This document shows positions 61,319 through 64,000 of a DNA stretch of 64,000 bases, one piece after another. The notes under the pieces are model-generated. The model did not search any database. It saw only the letters and a list, made by a program, of their open reading frames with translations, and was not told where the DNA came from. Each line of letters starts with the position of its first letter. Position 1 is the first letter of the stretch. The stretch lies in assembly GCF_022369515.1 (NCBI RefSeq), contig NZ_CP059724.1, positions 1,240,001 through 1,304,000 on the forward strand, read 5' to 3'. This DNA comes from Paenibacillus sp. 19GGS1-52. Its GTDB lineage: Bacteria; Bacillota; Bacilli; Paenibacillales; Paenibacillaceae. The position numbers were made by a program, and so were the translations under genes.

Positions 61319-62353
61319 TTATTGCGGGAAGTAATTACTTAAGCTGCTGCCGCAGGATTCGCGGACGATCAGTGCAGGTTCAACTACGAAAGAGCCACCC
61401 TCTGACTGATTATTAATGAGGTCAAACAGCATGTGGGCGGCGAGAACACCAAGCCGTTGTTTGTTCTGGCGGATGGTAGTCAGCGTAGGACTTGTATATT
61501 TGCAGGCTTCAATATCATCACAGCCGATAACGGCCATATCCTCAGGAATACGGAGGCCGTGTTCCTTCAAGGCGCGAATAGCTCCCAGTGCCAATAAATC
61601 TGAGGCGGCGAAGATTGCTTTGGGCAGACTGCCGGATTGAATTAACTGCTGCATAGCAGTATAGCCGCTGGGCTCAAAAAAATCGTCGCCATGCACAAAC
61701 CACTTCTCATTGACATTCAGGCCAAAACCTTCGATAGCCTTGATATAACCTGCTTCCCGCTGGTTGGAGATATCTGAATCTGAGGTACTGCCGATAAAAC
61801 CCAGTTCTCTGTAGCCAAGCAAATAGAAATGCTCTACGACCTTGGAGGAGATCTGGAAATTATCGGACATCACATAACCCGACTTCTTGCCTTTAAGCTC
61901 AAGATCAACGCCAATACAAGGAATGCTGCTCATGTCGAGGTCACGGATCGCGGTTTCCATCTTCTGCCCGGAGATAATTACGCAGCCATCCACATGGAAA
62001 TGAAGACACCTGGAGAAATAATCCCCACCACTAATAAACTTCTCGTTCGAAAAGAAAATGAGATCGTACCCCAGTACACCCATCTGCTTCTTGAAGGAAT
62101 TGAGGACCTCTACAAAAAAAGGATGCGTAAAATCAACATTAAACTCACCGGCAAAAATAACACCGATCAGATTCGACTTTCTGGTAGCCAGTGTTTTGGC
62201 CGAGTTGGAAGGCGAATAACCAGTCTGTTCGATGATCTCCAGCACTCTTTGTTTTGTCTTTTCGGAAACATCCGTATAATTATTCATAATCTTCGAAACT
62301 GTGGAGACAGAAACGCCCGCCATTTCGGCAATTTTTTTAATATTCAATTGCAA
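61319..62353 (-). CDS. Orphan LacI-family regulator
   Basis: 344 residues from a TTG start with AAGGTGG upstream. HTH at ~5-26 (IKKIAEMAGVSVSTVSKIMNN), hinge (SNSAKTLATRKSN), then the sugar-sensing domain (LIGVIFAGEFNVDFTHPFFV). No transport or catabolic genes lie next to it; fabH is convergent and the upstream 650 bp are non-coding. A perfect CG-centred palindrome ~85 bp upstream suggests autoregulation. Its targets are probably elsewhere. Confidence 0.9.
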   Translation of the reverse strand: MQLNIKKIAEMAGVSVSTVSKIMNNYTDVSEKTKQRVLEIIEQTGYSPSNSAKTLATRKSNLIGVIFAGEFNVDFTHPFFVEVLNSFKKQMGVLGYDLIFFSNEKFISGGDYFSRCLHFHVDGCVIISGQKMETAIRDLDMSSIPCIGVDLELKGKKSGYVMSDNFQISSKVVEHFYLLGYRELGFIGSTSDSDISNQREAGYIKAIEGFGLNVNEKWFVHGDDFFEPSGYTAMQQLIQSGSLPKAIFAASDLLALGAIRALKEHGLRIPEDMAVIGCDDIEACKYTSPTLTTIRQNKQRLGVLAAHMLFDLINNQSEGGSFVVEPALIVRESCGSSLSNYFPQ

Positions 62354-62437
62354 CGCACAGCCACCTTCCGGCTAGAAATCAATTACAATTAAGTTTATTC
62401 GTAAAGGTAAAACAAGTCAATTGGCTAACGACGATAC

Positions 62438-62451
62438 TATTTTCGAAAATA
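62438..62451 (-). promoter_or_regulatory. Perfect palindrome TATTTTCGAAAATA, candidate LacI operator
   Basis: A 14-bp CG-centred palindrome 85 bp upstream of the LacI start, suitable as an autoregulatory site. Confidence 0.55.
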
Positions 62452-62606
62452 ATTTCGTCTTTAATACTTATCCTATAAGCTTAACGAAAACCACGAAACA
62501 TGAATATGTCTCTGCATGGAGTAATGCTATTTGCATAAGATAGTAATGGATGCAGAGAATAATCGCATTCCCTTTTCAAGTTTATTAAAAAAATAATAAT
62601 TTATAG

Positions 62607-62688
62607 GTTTCACACGATAATTTATCCTTATATTTCTCGAAGAAACGGGTGCAGTCCATATAAAGGATGGCGAAGCCGTTTCATCTTG
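62607..62688 (+). repeat. 82-nt hairpin element, copy B
   Basis: GTTTCACA to CATCTTG. GAAACGG (from 62642) pairs with CCGTTTC (to 62682); the inner arms (CAGTCC/GGATGG) pair less well than in copy A. Preceded by AATAATAATTTATAG, as in copy C. Confidence 0.85.
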
Positions 62689-62689
62689 T

Positions 62690-62826
62690 TTTACAGCTTA
62701 TTATGAAATATGCTATGATGAGTGGATAATTAGGCTACAAAAATGTAACTTGTACGCTAACTACTGTTCTTTATATACACATCATAAGGAAGCTCATTTA
62801 ACAAACACCCCGTGAGGGGTGTTTTT
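62690..62826 (+). ncRNA. Candidate ~100-nt small RNA with promoter and terminator
   Basis: TTTACA (62690-62695), 18 bp, TATGAT (62714-62719) forms a sigma-A promoter with five of six matches in each box. The transcript would begin near 62726 and end at a terminator: AACACCCC (62804-62811), GGGGTGTT (62816-62823) and TTT. The ~100 nt between have no reading frame with an SD. It lies between hairpin copies B and C. Confidence 0.5.
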
Positions 62827-62848
62827 CTTGAAATATAATAATTTATAG

Positions 62849-62929
62849 GTTTCACATTATAAATTATCTTTATATTTCTCGAAGAAACGGATACCATCCC
62901 TAAAAGGACGGTGAAGCCGTTTCATCTTG
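62849..62929 (+). repeat. 81-nt hairpin element, copy C
   Basis: Same layout as copies A and B (GAAACGG/CCGTTTC outer arms; CCATCC/GGACGG inner arms with one mismatch). It is bounded by a 21-nt direct repeat, CTTGAAATATAATAAyTTAT, at 62827 and 62926, a 99-nt period. Confidence 0.85.
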
Positions 62930-63002
62930 AAATATAATAACTTATGCTTTGTCGTAAATCAGGAAGCAGCTGCTGCAAGGAGTCAAGAGAGGAGACTGCT
63001 TC

Positions 63003-63614
63003 ATGACAGAGTCTATAAATGCCTGGATTGATTGGCTGCTGCAAACATTAGGGCTCTCGGGGCCGTCCATTTTGTTCGCGACCCTTCCGCTCGCATTGCT
63101 GCAAAGTTTGTTTGGATTTTTCCCATTCGCGATTCTGATTGTCTTGCATGTCTCCGTATTTAACGTAATCGGGGGCATGCTGATCAGCTGGCTGGCCTGC
63201 AATGTAGGCGCGGTGCTGGTGTACTTCCTTTTCCGGCGTTACTTGTATAGCTGGTTTGACAAGAAGTGGGGCTCGAAGCTGAAGCGGTATGATAAATGGC
63301 AGCGTTATTTAGACCGGTATGGCATATGGACCTTGGTATTGCTGCGGACAGTTCCAATTATCCCGAACAATGTTATTAACTTTATGGCGGCAGTATCGCC
63401 GATTAAAGCTTCGGCCTTTATTTGGGGAACGGTGCTGGGCAATATGTCATACATCTGGCTGTTCGGAACGATCAGTTCTACCCTCATTGTGCCGCGGGAA
63501 GAGTGGAATGGCTTTCTAACCTGGTACGCTGTGTTCATGGTGATTCTTATCGGCATCTTTATCCGGAGACACTGGGGCCATCTGCAGGAAGATAAACGGA
63601 GCAGAATGAACTGA
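63003..63614 (+). CDS. VTT/DedA-like (TVP38/TMEM64) membrane protein
   Basis: 203 residues with about five membrane segments. The VTT core has FPFAILIVLHVSVFNVIGGML, quoted as a hydrophobic block, then LVLLRTVPIIPNNVINFMAA, the conserved R-x-x-P-x-x-P-x-N signature of the family, and IWGTVLGNMSYIWLFG. Such proteins are flippases or scramblases of undecaprenyl phosphate or phospholipids in some cases. GAGAGGAGA precedes ATG 63003. Two hairpin elements lie upstream and a terminator follows. Confidence 0.85.
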   Translation: MTESINAWIDWLLQTLGLSGPSILFATLPLALLQSLFGFFPFAILIVLHVSVFNVIGGMLISWLACNVGAVLVYFLFRRYLYSWFDKKWGSKLKRYDKWQRYLDRYGIWTLVLLRTVPIIPNNVINFMAAVSPIKASAFIWGTVLGNMSYIWLFGTISSTLIVPREEWNGFLTWYAVFMVILIGIFIRRHWGHLQEDKRSRMN

Positions 63615-63645
63615 ATGCAGCAGTATTAATATCATGATAATGGCT

Positions 63646-63696
63646 AAGAAGAATGTTTCCCTAGTGAGTTCTTACGCGGGGTTACGTTCTTCTTTT
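63646..63696 (+). terminator. Terminator after the VTT-family gene
   Basis: AAGAAGAATGT (63646-63656) pairs with ACGTTCTTCTT (63684-63694) with a small bulge, followed by a T-run. Confidence 0.75.
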
Positions 63697-63771
63697 TTGT
63701 CTTCTTTCTGAATACCTTATACCAATGTAGGCGGCTTGACCGCCTTGTAAGGCGGGAGGGATAAGGGAGCA

Positions 63772-64000
63772 ATGGGCAGAACAAAAAAATGGGGGAGCCG
63801 AAGGCTGAGAATACCCGATCTTGGCCGCCTAAGGCTGCCGAAAATGAGCTGGGACGGCATACCAAGACCTGCAGGGAGAAGCCCGGCGTTTAAGGCGAGA
63901 CCCAGCAAGGCAGGGATTTGGCCAACGGGGACACGCTTTGAAGCTAAGCGGGGGCGGAATAGGGTGAAATTGACCGGTAGGGAAGAAAGAAAACAAGCAA
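63772..64000 (+). other. Open frame running off the right edge, of doubtful reality
   Basis: From ATG 63772 the frame stays open for 76 codons to the edge. GGGAGG and AAGGGAG lie upstream. The product is extremely basic and rich in Arg, Gly and Pro (MGRTKKWGSRRLRIPDL), and the minus strand is also open here. The DNA is more G-rich than the rest of the window. It may be a non-coding repeat with accidental open frames. Confidence 0.2.

Overview
The window looks like a chromosomal segment from a spore-forming, Paenibacillus-type Firmicute. The evidence is: strong Gram-positive Shine-Dalgarno (SD) sequences with frequent GTG/TTG starts, an SspI spore protein with a sigma-G-like promoter, a LiaFSR envelope-stress system, a FapR box on a fabH gene, and many ABC sugar importers paired with LacI or membrane AraC regulators. 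No rRNA, tRNA, CRISPR array, insertion sequence or prophage was recognised. Base composition looks even, apart from a G-rich stretch at the right edge.

Positions 1-15335 are mostly core and stress genes: a PspC/PspA envelope-stress group, liaF-liaS-liaR, a YwmB-like protein, zwf, prfC (with a duplicated initiation region), sspI, a KtrA-like K+ channel regulator and a YsgA-like rRNA methyltransferase. Next come a stalk-like copper-amine-oxidase-N protein and an XRE-cupin regulator divergent from a doxX/esterase/extradiol-dioxygenase operon, probably for quinone or electrophile defence.

Positions 15500-21100 hold decayed fragments, a Fur-controlled siderophore-binding protein with a fused double FecCD permease that lacks an ATPase gene, a PP2A-like phosphatase and a DUF1801 protein. 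Positions 21334-27726 are an uncharacterised unit: APC permease, SCP2-like protein, class III aminotransferase and a large MalT/BTAD-type regulator. A chemoreceptor follows on the other strand.

Positions 30189-61219 are dominated by carbohydrate uptake. (1) A LacI and a membrane AraC regulator precede an LplB/LplC-type importer, its binding protein and a cytoplasmic GH30 glycosidase. (2) A LacI repressor is divergent from sucrose phosphorylase. (3) An AraC-cupin regulator is divergent from a lactonase, a UxaB-like reductase, an aldo-keto reductase and a zinc dehydrogenase; together these spell an L-galactose to D-altronate route. (4) A LacI repressor with two perfect operators is divergent from an importer, a DUF1861 protein, a GH130 phosphorylase and a GH2 beta-mannosidase, a beta-mannoside locus. 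FapR-controlled fabH, an orphan LacI gene and a VTT/DedA-like membrane protein close the window.

The non-coding DNA has its own structure. Short tandem repeats feed directly into Shine-Dalgarno sequences at two unrelated genes. A four-unit imperfect-palindrome array occurs twice. An 81-82-nt hairpin element occurs three times, and two of its copies bracket a candidate small RNA. These repeats and the DUF1861/GH130 and L-galactose loci are the most promising leads. All calls come from reading the sequence; no database search was run.
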